A DNA stretch of 64,000 nt, from contig NC_045127.1 in assembly GCF_007655135.1 (NCBI RefSeq), positions 5,208,001 to 5,272,000 of the forward strand. Reading direction: 5' to 3'. This DNA is from Punica granatum. Its lineage: Eukaryota > Streptophyta > Magnoliopsida > Myrtales > Lythraceae. The notes under the pieces were generated by a model. The model was not told the DNA's origin and did no database searches. It was given only the letters and a program-made list of their open reading frames with translations. The translations under genes and the position numbers were made by a program. Positions 12,387 to 25,213 of the stretch are shown here, piece by piece. The first letter of the stretch is position 1. Every line of letters begins with the position of its first letter.

Positions 12387-13323
12387 TATAGGAATATGCA
12401 TGTCGTGTTAGTGCACATGCATGACTCTATCGTACTTTGTGTGCAACTGAGGCAAAACCACTAATCAATGAGTGTCTGATAAGGCTCATAATTACAAATA
12501 TATTCGTATATATTATATATAGCCATATCCCAATTAGTGTATTTTCCTGTAGGAAGTAATTAACTGATAAAGAAATTATTACAAAAAAAAATTCTGATAA
12601 AAAAAATATATTCGACCTATGCCATACCTCTCAAATGTGTTAGAAATACAAAATCAAATCATATCCCAAAAAAATTTGGAACTTTTTATTTTTTGTTATT
12701 ATTTACCGAATGCTTTTGGAAAATCAATTACAAAATATCCGATTGATTGTGTTATGTACAGCTAAATTAATAATATAAAATAGTAATTTATATTTCTAAT
12801 TAAAAGTTAATCTTTAACTAATATATATTTATGGGCGAAAATCTCTATCTTTGCAATAACTTTTACGTGCAACTTTTTAAAATCTCCCGCTAATAATTTC
12901 CATCACTATCCAGTCTGTTTAAGGACACATACATGCTTGGGGATATTCATAGTATTCACTGCCAAAAGTAATTATTCTTTGTTTGGTCGTCCGGACAGAA
13001 AGATAAGAATTCATAAAGGAGGCGTTATTCACTTTATCACAAAAATACATATTTTTTCATCCAAAAAAACACATTTGATTTTCACGCAAATATATATATA
13101 TATACATACATAGTATATATTCCAAGGAAAAAAAATGGACATTTACTTCTGGCAAAGATGTCAATTCTACCACTTTCTAGATCGAGATGGATTATTGCAT
13201 GAAAGGTTTTCTTTCTTTGAATTTATCGCATGAAAGTTGTTTTACGTACTCAAAACTTTGTAGGCCAATTAAGTTCATACAAATGAGTAGCTATTGACAT
13301 TCAGTACATGATAATTGAAATCA

Positions 13324-13358
<35 letters not shown>

Positions 13359-14474
13359 TATACACACACACACATCCGGATATATAACTAAACATGGAAC
13401 TTAATTAAGTCTCTTTCATAAATTTATGAGTTTTCGAGGAGACTGTTCTTTAAATTGGGTCATCCATTGATCATGTGGTTGACAAATTTTACGTGAAACC
13501 TGCGTCCTCAGATGAACTGGCCGGGCTATATGTGTTTTTTAGTATGATGAGTGGAATCATATATCAATGAAATTGACTGAAACGTTATCCTTGAGTACAA
13601 ATTAGATCACACCCTATGGAATATTCTTACGTACACATCTAAACCAAAAATTATCCAACTCATGCAAGGAATAATAGAGGAAAATCCGAATAGGAATATA
13701 TTCTTAATTTAACTAATGGACTGTACAAAGTACTAAATATGCAAGCTAGACCAATATATAAACAACATGATATATGAATATTTATATATATTTATAAATA
13801 TATTTGTCATCACAAGAATTTATTAGGGAAGTTAACTATTCTAAATGCAATCGCTGGCACAAATTTATCCAGCCAAGAAATTACTAAAAGATGATAAATA
13901 AATAAAAAGAAAGAAAATCAAGGGCATTAAATTTTGCCAGATTTCTTTCCTAATTATTCGTCATATACAAACAAGGAAATCACAATTAGTCACGCAAAGG
14001 GGGAGGAAAAAAAAAGAAAAGGAAATCACAATCTTTAGGGGAAATAATAAAACTGGGAGATATATAGATATAGACATTCTTTTAAAAGATTTCGGACGGA
14101 CTCCTGATTAATTATCAACAAAACCAATTAAAATCTAAATAACCTACCCCAGATATATACTTATCATAAATTATATATATATATATATATTATCTTCTAA
14201 TTTCCAAAACCCCGAAGGATACACGCAAACAACTGTTCACGTCTCCATCTTGATTATTTATTCTTTATAGATAGATATCCACTGCATAACTTATTATGTG
14301 ATGACCCGATACTATACATGACATACGGTGATCGACAATCAATCGATAATAATTCCCTGCATCGACGGCCTCTGCGATATGATACTTCCAAAAATGACTA
14401 TAGACATGACACGTGTTGAAATTTCTCAAATATAGGAGAGGTGTGACACCTATACATACATACACACATACCAA
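11548..14474. other. Intergenic DNA with microsatellites
   Basis: No gene is supported. Simple repeats include (TA)n near 11961-11984, (TG)16 at about 12353-12384, (TA)n near 13326-13354 followed by an (AC) run, and (TA)n at 14173-14191. The region runs up to the promoter of the glycosyltransferase gene. Confidence 0.5.
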
Positions 14475-14762
14475 ATATATATATACATGTAGAGGGGGGA
14501 GAGCAAAGAAAGGAAAAAAAAGGAAAAAAAAAAAAAGAAGAAAAAGCCCAAAAAGTCCCGCTCTTCCTCTGTTCCATTCTATTTCATTCCATTCCCCTTC
14601 TCTCAAAGGCTTCGAGCTCTCCTTCTCTTCTCTTCCCTTCCTCGGAAGAGAGATTCGATTTTTTTTATTTTTTAATTTTTAATTTTGATTGTCAGTTTGT
14701 TTTTTGTTTTTTTTTTTTTTTGTAATTCCAAGTTTTAATGAATTATCATTAAAGATTTAAAG
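14475..14762 (+). promoter_or_regulatory. Probable TATA region and 5' leader of the GT92 gene
   Basis: An ATATATATATA stretch at 14475-14485 is the best TATA candidate. About 290 bases of A-rich then CT-rich leader (CTTCTCTTCTCTTCCCTTCC) separate it from the first ATG. The transcription start cannot be fixed from sequence. Confidence 0.35.
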
Positions 14763-16652
14763 ATGACATCCTCCTTCTCCTCTTCCTCAGTTATAATCAC
14801 GATCTCCCCTTCGCCTTCCTTGAATTCCTTGCTAGCTTACGAAGCTGCCATGGTGAGGCGGAAAGTCCGTACGACTTTCTTCCTCATCTCCACCGCCCTC
14901 TTCGCCTTCTTCTACCTCCTCCTCCACCTCCGCCTCTCCCCCTTCCTCGCCGCCAACGCCTCCTCCTCCTCCTCCTCCTCTTCATCCGCCCTTGACATCG
15001 ATACCGACCTCGGCCAGGGCCTCCGCCACCTCAACCTCCCCCGCAGCTTCCACGACTCCGCCGACCTCCAACACTTCGTGGTCTCCGAGCCTGAGCCCAA
15101 CCGCACCCGCGTTACCTCCTCCATCTCCGAAGATGCGGCTGTCGAGGAGCCTAAAGCCGAGGAGCCTAAGGTCGAGGAGCCAGTCGCCATCCTCTTCCCC
15201 GATTGGGAGGTGTTCGTGGTGGCTGATCCTTCGTCCGTCAGCCCCGGGGACGAGCTCCACTGCGTGTTCCAGAACAATGCCACCTCCCCCGCGAGGTTCG
15301 CCGGAGTTCTTCCATTTACCAATCGGACGACTTTCCGCTGCCTCCTGCCGCCCAGCGTCCGCCGCCTCCGTCCGTTCTACCAGCCCCTGCTGACGAGTTT
15401 CCCGCGCGGTCCGCACCCGGTAAGGTCCCACAGTCCGCCGCCGGAGCTCTTCCGGTGGAACTTCCTCGCGTACGAGTCGTTCTCCACGGAGGATGACGTC
15501 GTCCTCTTCGTCAAGGGGGTGAACAACCGGCAGGGAATCAACCGCCCCCCCTCGGAGTTCAGCTGCGTCTTCTTCAACGGCGAAGATCCGTCCGCCGCCG
15601 TCAAGACGCCGGTCACGAGCTCCATCCAGGAGGTGTTCCGGTGCCCTCACCCGAAGCTGAGGTCGCCCGCGGAAGGAGTGGACGGCGAGAAGCTTGCGTT
15701 TAAAATCTCCCTCGAAATCGCGCGCGAGAAGCTTGTCGTGCCTTCCGTCGCGTACTACGCGCCACACCGAGCGTCGTCCCCACGTGCCTCCAAGTCGTTA
15801 ATCTGCGCCTGCACCATGGTGTACAACGTGGCGAAGTTCCTGCGGGAGTGGGTGACTTACCACGCGCGCGTGGGAGTTGAGCGGTTCGTTCTGTACGACA
15901 ATGGCAGCGAAGACGACCTGGCCGGCGCCGTCGAGGAGCTGAACAAGGACGGCTACGACGTCCATACTATTATGTGGCCGTGGCCGAAGACACAGGAGGC
16001 CGGCTTCTCCCACAGTGCTGTATACCATAACGATTCGTGCTCGTGGATGATGTACGTGGACGTCGACGAGTTCGTATACGTGCCGTCGTGGGACAGCCAA
16101 GAGCAGCCGTCCAATAAGCTGATCGAGTCGTCCCTCCTTCCCCAGGACTCGCATGGGATCAGGTCTCGGGTGATCGGGCAGGTCTCCATCAACTGCAATG
16201 AGTTCGGGCCTTCGGGACAGAGGTCCAACCCACCCGATGGGGTGACCCAGGGCTACACATGCCGAAGGAGAGTCGAGCAGAGGCACAAGTCTATCGTGAG
16301 GCTCAGTGCAGTGGACCTGTCGCTGCTGAACGTGATACACCACTTCAAGCTGAGGCAAGGGTACCTGTCGAAGCAGATGGGGCTCAATAGAGCCTTGGTG
16401 AACCATTATAAGTACCAGGCGTGGCCCGAGTTCCAGACCAAGTTCAGGAGGAGGGTGTCCGCCTATGTGGCGGACTGGACCCAGGCCGTCAACCCCATGT
16501 CCAAGGACCGGACGCCAGGACTCGGGTTCGAGCCCATCGAGCCCAAGGACTGGGCTGATAAGTTCTGCGAGGTCAGGGACAAGAGACTCAAGCTACTCAT
16601 TCAGAAATGGTTTGGGGCAGAAACGGAATCGGGATACAGAATGCCATGGTAG
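14763..16652 (+). CDS. Glycosyltransferase family 92 (DUF23) protein, intronless
   Basis: A single uninterrupted frame of 629 aa encodes a type II membrane protein of the GT92/DUF23 family (At1g27200-like), expected in the Golgi. A hydrophobic signal-anchor follows basic residues at about 31-60 (VRRKVRTTFFLISTALFAFF). A low-complexity Ser/Glu-rich stem runs to about 150. The catalytic domain starts near 344 with ICACTMVYNVAKFLREWVTY, then VERFVLYDNGSEDD, and has the DxD-type metal/nucleotide-sugar motif in MMYVDVDEFVYV at about 428-439. The usual C-terminal part of the family (INCNEFGPSG; IHHFKLRQGY) is present. A second Met at residue 30 (14850) is an equally good start, giving 600 aa. The sugar and acceptor are not predictable: GALS galactan synthases belong to this family, but this is another clade. 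GC content is clearly higher than in the flanks, as expected for an intronless plant gene. Confidence 0.93.
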   Translation: MTSSFSSSSVIITISPSPSLNSLLAYEAAMVRRKVRTTFFLISTALFAFFYLLLHLRLSPFLAANASSSSSSSSSALDIDTDLGQGLRHLNLPRSFHDSADLQHFVVSEPEPNRTRVTSSISEDAAVEEPKAEEPKVEEPVAILFPDWEVFVVADPSSVSPGDELHCVFQNNATSPARFAGVLPFTNRTTFRCLLPPSVRRLRPFYQPLLTSFPRGPHPVRSHSPPPELFRWNFLAYESFSTEDDVVLFVKGVNNRQGINRPPSEFSCVFFNGEDPSAAVKTPVTSSIQEVFRCPHPKLRSPAEGVDGEKLAFKISLEIAREKLVVPSVAYYAPHRASSPRASKSLICACTMVYNVAKFLREWVTYHARVGVERFVLYDNGSEDDLAGAVEELNKDGYDVHTIMWPWPKTQEAGFSHSAVYHNDSCSWMMYVDVDEFVYVPSWDSQEQPSNKLIESSLLPQDSHGIRSRVIGQVSINCNEFGPSGQRSNPPDGVTQGYTCRRRVEQRHKSIVRLSAVDLSLLNVIHHFKLRQGYLSKQMGLNRALVNHYKYQAWPEFQTKFRRRVSAYVADWTQAVNPMSKDRTPGLGFEPIEPKDWADKFCEVRDKRLKLLIQKWFGAETESGYRMPW

Positions 16653-18334
16653 AGACTAACATGGGGAGACCGATACCGGATACGACATTCGTGTAAAGTC
16701 GATGTCTTAGGAAAAGGCAATGCGGGATTAGACACATTATGTTTTTTTGGGTGATTAGGATTAACGAGAGTGATAGTTACCCAGGACAGAACAGGAGGAT
16801 TCATAAGTAGATACTTGATTGAATATGGGAGCATATATGATAGATTCGTATTTTAGTTGGGTAGGTTATTTCAACTATCTTCTTGTCCTACTTTTTCTTT
16901 TTTTTCCCTTTTTTTTTTCTTTTTTTCAATTTTATTATTTCAAACGGATTTTTGAGTTTTTATTTTTCTCAGGTTGGGAAAAGAAGGAAAAAAAAAAAGA
17001 AAAAAAGAAAAAGATGGGTCATCTTATTGTTTATGTGACATGTTTCCTTCCTCTTTATTAAGGGAATTCCGAATAGGATGGAATAACATCTGATTTTGCT
17101 TTGTTAAATGAACCATGAGATAAGTTGGGACTCCACCCGATTGAATGCGACACGGGGTATAGTACCTTTCTTTTTTACAAAGGCAAAAGGGGAAATCAAT
17201 TAGTTGTACTTGATAATACTTAATTTTAATGTTAGGGTAAGAAAAACCAAAACGAGAAATTAGGTTTGGTGGAAAATTTTCAATGTCTGATAGTATAATG
17301 CACTCGAAAATGGAATCCTTTCTAATACCGATAGAGTTCGTCGCCGTACCGGCATTGTCATCCTAGACGATCCCGAACAACATTAAACACGCCAACGTAT
17401 TATCTGAGAAGGGATCGAGTATCTTCTTTGTAAGAGATCAACATCCCTCTCTGGTAGAGAATTAAGTTACTGAAGGAACTGAAAAATTCGATTCTGTCAA
17501 TCTTCTGCTTGTATGGAAACCAATGTTGAAGAGTTTTTCGACACTCCTACAGGTCACACAACTACAGCTGAAACCACGAGAATTTTTTATCATCAAACCA
17601 TGGACGAAACCACGAGAATTTTTTATCATCAAACCATGGACGCATGCTATATAGCAAAACATCCTAGAAAACACACTGAATTCGAGAAACAATACTGTAA
17701 CATAAGCAAACTCGCTGTGTTCGGTGTGAAGGAACAGGATCAAGTCGCCATAAGAAATGAAACGGCTTGAAATGATTCGCTCTGTGATGTTTCCACTCCT
17801 TTGTAACCAATAAGGTGTAAACCAAACAGAGATTTTTAAGATGATAACAAACACGCAGACATCCTCGATGGTTTCTTTTTTTCTTCTTCTTTTGCTTTCA
17901 GTCTTTACGGACCACAAGCGTCGTGTTTTATCACTACACACAATTCAACTGCAGCATCTAAAGATCTACAGCATTACAGACAAGTCATGGTATTTGGGAT
18001 CTTACTAGAAACAACATAGACAACTTCATGGTAATCCAAAGCAACTGCCAAATCCAAGTACCTATCTAAGTTTCAAAAACTCAAATGCGGCGCTCTCATT
18101 CTGCCCAAACACATTTTCTTTATCCACGACAGAAACATCGGAAACTACACATTTATATTCGTCGCGAATCATCTGTACAAAAGTCGCCTAAAATCTGAAG
18201 AGAATGACATGTTGAGCTACTAAGTGGCGAAGAACCAAAAATCGCTCCTATAGAGTATAGTCCAAGGAGTTCCGAACTCCTGGTCCATCAAATTGATTAA
18301 TCATAAGGAAAAAGAATATAAAAGAAAAACATCC
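16653..18334. other. Intergenic region between convergent genes
   Basis: It holds the 3' flank of the glycosyltransferase gene, T-rich and A-rich tracts near 16890-17010, a perfect 36-bp tandem duplication (17571-17642) and the likely 3' UTR of the bromodomain gene up to 18334. No other gene is supported. Confidence 0.55.
17571..17642 (+). repeat. Perfect 36-bp direct tandem duplication
   Basis: The unit starts AAACCACGAGAATTTTTTAT and ends CATCAAACCATGGACG. It occurs at 17571-17606 and again without change at 17607-17642. Being identical, it is recent. Its length keeps an overlapping short frame open, but nothing suggests that frame is coding. Confidence 0.9.
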
Positions 18335-21300
18335 TTATAATTGCAAACCCAAGTCGGGTTGCTGAGAACTAATGAACAAGCTAGAGCTCGGTGAGCCTTG
18401 TACCAGGAACCGGGCATTCGGATCAGGAGGAATCTGACCACAATCTGGTTTACACTCCATATGCTGAACCGGCAAGTTCCAAGAAAGCTCTTCTGAGGAT
18501 GGCGTATGTGACCTGAAAGAATTGAAAGGCTGCAACCCACTGGAACTCTGCGAGAAGCTGTTGGTTGAGTCAACATAGTTTATGGGCATTGGTTGGATGG
18601 CCCTGTAACCACTCGAAACCATTCCTGGAGCTTCCGAAGGTACTAAGGCCTCATAGGAAGCGGATATTGGAGATGGCATGTTTTGCATTACAATCCCGCT
18701 TTTACCACCGAAGCAATTCGTATTGGCCTGATTCATTTGTTTTATATCACAAGATTCACAACTGCTGTTGCTTGGGGAAGCTAACTTGCTTTGGGAAGCC
18801 AATCTTCTGGCATTTTTGATATCTTCAACAGAAAAATTTAAGCCTGCCGGAGATGCAACCCTCGAAGGACAGTCATAAGCTGAAGGTATATTCTGCCTCT
18901 GGGAGAACGGAAACTGGGGCCGCTCCAAGATATCATCCTCTCCAACCCACCCAGGACCAAAATTTGTTCCGTTCGGCAAAACGCTCCTAATCTTCTTTGA
19001 AGCGATCCTCCAGACAACAGGCCCAAGATTGGCAGCAAATCGAGCTAAGCTTCTCGCATAACCATGATCTCGCGAGCGTAAATCTACCTGATCAATTAAT
19101 TGAACTATCAGATTACAACCTGCTGAAAGTTGAAATGAGCTTCAAGAAAGTAAAGCAAGCATGACTAACTATCCCTTGTAAGATAACTGTGACTAGTTAT
19201 AAGTCAACCTCGAGTATCAGAGTTAACTAGAGTTGGTTAGGTGAGTCCACCACCAGAGAAAGAACGGAAGAGAAAAAAAGAACAAAGAGGCAGAAAACCA
19301 TAGACATTCCATTGTTAACTGGTTACGAAGAGATCATCACAGTTAAAACACAAGCATACCACTGTTAGGTACTTTGTCTCTGATTCAAATGTGCACAGAA
19401 GAGAGCGTTCTCCGCCAGTGGATTGCTGCTTATAGCTGTCTCGTTTATTTTCATCTGCTGGACATAGTTTCTTCCCCTCCTTCATGACACTCCTCAAAAC
19501 TGAGGCTACAGCACAAGAGGAGAAGCCTATCAATACACAAACAGAGACAGCTAACAAACAAAATCAATGGGCCAGATGCATTTATTTGCTTAAGATACCT
19601 GGAAACTCCTTGTCGAACTCAGCAAACCAATAACTCTGACTTTCTCTGTTTACTCGGGAGGCATTGCCAATAGAATCAGCGTGATGAAGATGACATGGAT
19701 CGGGTCCTTTCCTCAAATTATATGTGTTTGATGAGCAAGAATTATCTCCATTAGCAAGAACTGCGTCTGAGGAAGCCTCGGGACCAGCGCGATCAGCTGA
19801 GGATTTCTCTAGTAACTTCTTCAGGCCTCTGCCAGGAGGCCTGCCTCTTCGTACTACTTTTGTTTGCTGTGGTTCACTATCATCACTGTCCTGCCTCAAA
19901 TTTTCAAAATCTTTCTTCGCAATCTCTTGCATTGATCGTGCCTAGGGAAATAAAGGATAACGCAAGACAGTCATAAATAATGCACAAAAAAAATTCCAAT
20001 AGTGAATCACAGGCACAGACTACAAAAAGCCTTACCTGCCGAAAGAATATAGTATCCGGAGAATTATATTGCATCGCATTTGAGCATATCAAGAAAACGT
20101 CTTTCTGCAGCAAACAATTAGTAAAAAAATTCTCAACTCCTTGTCAGATACAAAACTGAGGTAATACTGCTAGGAAACTAGCTAATAGTCTGCAGACTTC
20201 TGCAATCTGAGGTAAACTAAAATTAACTCCAGACCGGATGCAAAACCGATGATCATCTTTTGAGGAGACCACTTGGGTAGCAACAAGAATGTGAAGCAAA
20301 ATTTAGAAATCCCATAGCAATACTGGAAGCATGGCCATCTTAAGTTCAAAACACAATGATGACCTGCAGATTGTCTTGCAAGGTGGAGCTCAATGTTTCA
20401 AATGAAATATCATAAATGCCTCAAACCAGGGTATATTATCTGAAATTGCACTGATACACATGCTAAGCAAGCTGCCCTTCAGAACATGTAGAAGAAAGTA
20501 TGTAAATTCCATTCCATTGCATATGTGAAGCCGTACTTATTGGAAAAGCAAGACTTTAAGACCCCAGCCAGTTCCAAAATAAGAAATTTGTTTCTGTTTT
20601 TCGTATTCTCTTACAGAAAGCAACAGTAAAAGAATAAAGTGGGGGGAGCTGTAACTCTAAAAGGTATGGTAGCTGGAGCCAATGAACTAAAATGAAAGCC
20701 ACCAAGAAATTATCCAAAAAAGAAGACATCAGAAAGCTACATATACAGCATAAAAAGACGGAGTACCCAGCAAATTAGTGATGACTGAAAAAACTCAGCA
20801 AATTATAAATCTCAACGAAGATCAGGCAACAGCGTTGGTGAACAGTAGTACAATTAACTGAGAATCGTCCATCAGAACTACCTCAAATTGTTCCAAGTTC
20901 GCATAAGCACCATCTTCTAGTTTCTTCCTCACAGTTCCAAAATCCATGGGATGCTTAATGATGTCATGATAATCAGGAAGCTGCAGACCCAACAGAAAGG
21001 GGGAAAGAGAGAGAGAGGGAGAGAATCAAAATCTGCCCATAGATGCACTAATCTAACTGTGATTCTGTGAAGGCAACATTGCCCAAAAGATTAACAAACC
21101 TCCTCCGGATCCACAGGCTCCGAGAATACCCCATGAGTGTCCTTTCTGGAGAGGTCAAACAATAATCAATTTAAGAATGAGAACCTCACCACTGGAAGAA
21201 TTTCTTGAGAGAGAAAGAGAGAGGACTAAGCAAGCAGGTAAATTAGCTCGCACATACTTTTGAAGCCTATCAAGGATGAAAGCCAACAGCTTTTTGTCTG

Positions 21301-22522
21301 GCAAAGGTGTTGTGGGACCGGAAACATCCACAGACCCTGTCCACATATAAATCAAAGCCTTCAGAAAAAACAACTTAAATAAATAAATGATCAAACTGTA
21401 TAAACCCACAATAATGCCCTTTTGAAGAGCAAGAGCTGGAATTGATCAATACCATGTCCTCCAGTGTCTGTCCCTTTCAAAACCTTTTCACCCTGCAAAA
21501 AATACCCCAATCACCATTTGCAAAAGAAAAAATTCTGAGATAATAAGGAACAAAATAAGGAAAGTCCCAGCCCAAAAGGCGGGGGAGAAAATTGTTACTA
21601 AAAAAAATTACTTTTTTCCTTGTACCCGACCCAAGTTTGAAGAATTAATGTAAGAGAAAAGACAAATTTGAACTTTACAGAGAGATGATGGTAGGTGTGA
21701 GGAAATCCAGACAAACTAAAAGATTATAAATAAATAAATAATATATATTCTATTGCCAGATTTTTCTTTTTTCGTGAGCTATCAAATCAAAATATATATT
21801 AGAGGTAATCCAAATTCAAGCGAAAGATATTAAATTAAACTAACACTAAACGCCCTAAAGGAGATTGACCCAGTCAAATTCAATTCTCCACTCAGCTCAC
21901 CCGATCCCAACAGATTACCATAACAAAGAAATTCAATTTTTCTTTTCTCCCGCGGAAACCCAACAACATTTCCCCTTCTATCCTCCATTAAAGCTGAAGG
22001 AACCCATAATCGGGTTCTAATTTCAGGAATTATTGGTTTGAAAAAAATTGCATTTTTATTTTCATTCCTGGAGATGCTGGAACTGATAATCACCGAATAT
22101 TCAGATCCGACACTGGGTTTGCCGCTGCCGGCATCCGCATCGTGATTACCACTCCTGGGATTCGAATCAGAGCCGCAGGGACCCAAGCCAGCGAATGGGG
22201 AATCCGCCAAAGAATTGGGGCCCGGAGAATCCAGGCCGAAGAGGGGCTTCCGCTTCTTCCTGATGCGTTCGTCGTCGTCGTCGTCCTCTTCGGCGCCGGA
22301 GACCCACTCGGATGAGGGGTAAAGCCCGTCGGAGATGGAATTCCGGCGGGTGGATCGCCGGCTAGGGTTTGGGGTGGCATCAGGGGGTTGGTGGTGGGAA
22401 TTGGGGCTGCCGGTGAGGGTTTCTTGCAATCTTTGCTGCTTGAGTATCCGCTTCTGAATGTCAAGGAGAGAGGGCCGCCCCTTCTTCTTCTTCTTCGCCG
22501 TCGTCTCTGCTCCTTTGCCCAT
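18335..22522 (-). CDS. Bromodomain-containing chromatin protein (BRD7/9-like, plant type)
   Basis: Nine exons join in phase: 22522-22094, 21492-21453, 21336-21258, 21145-21100, 20980-20882, 20104-20036, 19941-19599, 19505-19360, 19087-18335, giving 667 aa. The N terminus has a basic AT-hook-like patch ([16 protein letters not shown]) and acidic/basic stretches. The bromodomain spans about 165-275 ([55 protein letters not shown]). The conserved acetyl-lysine-binding Asn is N245. A second GRP-type basic patch (RRGRPPGRG) and a long Ser/Pro-rich tail follow. Plant relatives are At1g20670 and At1g76380; such proteins read acetylated histones in the nucleus, and some belong to SWI/SNF complexes. 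The exon 1 donor (GTGATT) is the least certain junction, since the frame runs on beyond it. Confidence 0.9.
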
Positions 22523-22559
22523 CCTCTCTCTCTCTCTCTTCTCTCTCTCTCTCCTCTCG

Positions 22560-22590
<31 letters not shown>

Positions 22591-23861
22591 TATGTGTTAA
22601 GGCGTGTGTTATTATTTTTCTATATTTGTTTTATTTTTCATTATCTCCTGATGATGAAAAATAATGGAGAGACGGGATTTGGCGCGTACAGATCCCGCCG
22701 CGAGCTCGCGCGCGTGGAGATCTTTGCCAAGTGTTGCACGCGGGCGGGCGCGGAAAGACTAGTTCGGGCTGTTCTGCTATTGGTGGATTGCAATGTGGTC
22801 CTTTTACTTTTGTCTTTTCGCATTTAATCCCTCAACTATATATTTGTATCTATAATGGCTTTTGTAATAAAGAGCTCCACCAACATAGGCTTCATAAATA
22901 CTAGTTTTCAATCTCATGCATTGTATGGGTTCATTTACATATAGTAACTATTAGAATTTTTAAGGATGAATTTACTTCTTGTTAATGATAAGAATTTTTA
23001 ATAATTAATTTTTAATTTTGAACATTAATTTATAATACCTTAGACTTTAGATTGACTTTAAATGGTTTAGTAACGATTTTAATGATACTTTTTATGTCTT
23101 TCTCATTGAAACTACTTAATTTAAATATTTTGATAATTTTTTCATCACAAACGGCTTTTATAACTTATACTTTAATTATATATATGGAATTATATATATA
23201 ATATGACAATTTTATTGTATTGATATACTTATTTATATTTTATTAATTATAATATTTATTTTAAATATATTCATAGCATTTATTAAGTGCGTTTATTCTT
23301 TAGTGCAGTTTATTTTACTATATATATATATATATAATAATATAGATTATTTTAATTTTTTTGTTTTCCTTTCATGTGAAATTTATATCTTTTTTTCCTC
23401 TCCGTCACTTTCAAAAAGAAAAGAAAAGGGACTTTTGTTAAGCTTGTCACACATTTTAAACATGTATTTATTTACTTGAGCCAACTTCACATATTTATCA
23501 TTCGTGGTTCCTTAGTGGCCTTACTTGTTTCAATTTTGGATTAATCACGGTTCATTAGACTTTCGAATATTAAGTGGCGTAAATTGTAACGAAAGAAAAA
23601 AAAAAAAAAGAAGAGCAAAACTTATTGATAAGAAGATAACATGTGTCATAAAGGCCTTTTCTTTCAAAGTTCATGATTAGAAATCCATTTCATGCACATC
23701 TAGTCTTCTTTGATTTAAGATTCTCGTGTATTTAATCTTTGGTAATATTTTTATGAGCATATTGAGATATTACTATCATCTTTGTTCGGCAGCGTAAAAA
23801 TAAATTTTTAAATATAAATTTTCTTTATTCACAAGACTCAAACACAATATTTTTACTTAAA
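22523..23861. other. 5' flank of the bromodomain gene and AT-rich intergenic DNA
   Basis: A CT-dinucleotide-rich leader (about 22523-22592) lies just upstream of the bromodomain gene start, followed by a short GC-rich patch (22680-22760) that is probably its promoter. Beyond about 22850 the DNA is AT-rich with a (TA)n run near 23320 and shows no gene. Confidence 0.45.
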
Positions 23862-24255
23862 GAAAATAAGCATTGAATTATTTAAGTTAACTCTTCATTA
23901 TTTCTTATGGGGATTCTGATGAGTATTTATGAACTATTGAGGTTAGAGTGCTAGGCCTAAGCCTACTTAAAGAGAATGAGCGTTGAATCATTTAAATTGA
24001 CTCTCCATTATTTCGTACGGGCATTCTGAGGAGTATTTATGAACTATTGAGGTTAGAGTGCTCAGCCTAAGCCTACCTTTCCATAGAAAAGTACATGAAA
24101 CATTACGTGGGCCTACCTTCATGGGCCACACACTTTTCCCTTTTTTGGTCTTTGCCTAAATATGGGCCAAGCCCAGGGTTGGGGTTGGGCCTCCAGTTAC
24201 GAGTATGGGCGCGTCTATTTAATTTCATTTAGAATCGGCTTTCAACATTTTCAAT
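23862..24255 (+). repeat. Dispersed repeat, copy 1 (second copy at 38.98 kb)
   Basis: This block contains a ~105-bp unit twice in tandem (GTATTTATGAACTATTGAGG at about 23920 and 24028). A unique-looking tail follows: ACATGAAACATTACGTGGGC, GCCAAGCCCAGGGTTGGGGT, GAATCGGCTTTCAACATTTTC. The same order of words, with the first unit single, stands at 38975-39265, about 85% alike by eye. It is non-coding and its class is unknown. Confidence 0.75.
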
Positions 24256-24828
24256 GCGTACAACGATTACCCTCCTAAATTGAAACCCGATGCACTTGGG
24301 TCATTAGTTAAATACAGACCATCGAATCGCTATTTTCCTGTAGGATGCCTTAATTATAACATAGGTTTCAACGTGCACAAGCATCTATGCTCTCATGGAA
24401 ACATTTCCCGATCGATATGATACCGGTTTTAATTCGAAAGTTTTAGATGTTATCACAATCGGACATCCACATTCAAGATCTCTACAACCAGCCAGGATTG
24501 ACCACTAAAAATATCCCCATTTTTCATATAAATAAATGAAGCAGCATAACTCAATTCGATGGCTATCTGCTATTGATGAACATCAATGACTCTGGCTTGG
24601 GGAGGCTTAGGCTCATACTAAAGTGCCTTGATACCGCATGAAATGATTCAATTAATTGCCATCAACCGATCAGAAGTTTGACATGCATTTGTGTACGATG
24701 AACGTGTGATCTGCCGTCGAATACCCGACAAAGCAATCAACTGCAAGGAATTAAGACACTTTTAGGCAAAGTTGAAATAACATTAAAAACTCGTCGTTTC
24801 GTACCATGCTTTGATACCTGACGAAGCC
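24256..24828. other. Intergenic DNA, nothing recognised
   Basis: No coding or repeat signal was identified in this stretch between the dispersed repeat and the Tourist-like MITE. Confidence 0.4.
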
Positions 24829-24831
24829 TTA

Positions 24832-25064
24832 TACTGCGTTTGGTTTCATAGTAAGATTTTAAAATCAGATTTTGATTTTAAAAAATAGTGATATAAATGG
24901 GGTACACCCTTTGACTTTGTATGAATTATTTTGTTTTATTGTTGAAAAATAGTGGTATAAATTGGACCCACTCTTTGACTTTGTATGAGTTATTTTATTT
25001 TATTGTGGGTAGAATTAAGTTAGAGTTGTGATTTTAAAATTTCGTTGCGAAACCAAACAGGCCC
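24832..25064. mobile_element. Tourist-like MITE with TTA target site
   Basis: The 233-bp unit is flanked by TTA on both sides (24829-24831 and 25065-25067), the target-site duplication of PIF/Harbinger elements. The termini match as inverted repeats: TACTGCGTTTGGTTTCA at left and GGGCCTGTTTGGTTTCG reading inward from the right, each followed by ATTTTAAAATCA. A 62-bp internal unit with CTTTGACTTTGTATGA is doubled (about 24890 and 24950). Confidence 0.75.
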
Positions 25065-25213
25065 TTACTCATCTCGTCGTATGAGCAGACTAGACTGGAT
25101 TAGCTCTGCTGGGATTTTCATTACTATTGTCACTTTTCAAAGTCCGATTGGTACGAGCACAATTCTCTTTTGTGATAACGTTGGGACTTCCACATCCCTC
25201 GTATAGTTTCTTA

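Noticed and set aside
14982..15767. 261-codon open frame on the minus strand inside the glycosyltransferase gene
   Set aside because: It is the antisense shadow of GC-rich coding sequence. The translation is Arg/Glu-rich without any domain, and the + frame is a clear GT92 protein.
15798..16406. 202-codon minus-strand frame in the same gene
   Set aside because: Same reason: antisense of the conserved catalytic domain, with no family resemblance.
17462..17941. 159-codon minus-strand frame with a repeated VHGLMIKNSRGF
   Set aside because: The protein repeat is just the translation of the 36-bp DNA duplication. There is no homology, no splice context, and it lies in a 3' intergenic region.
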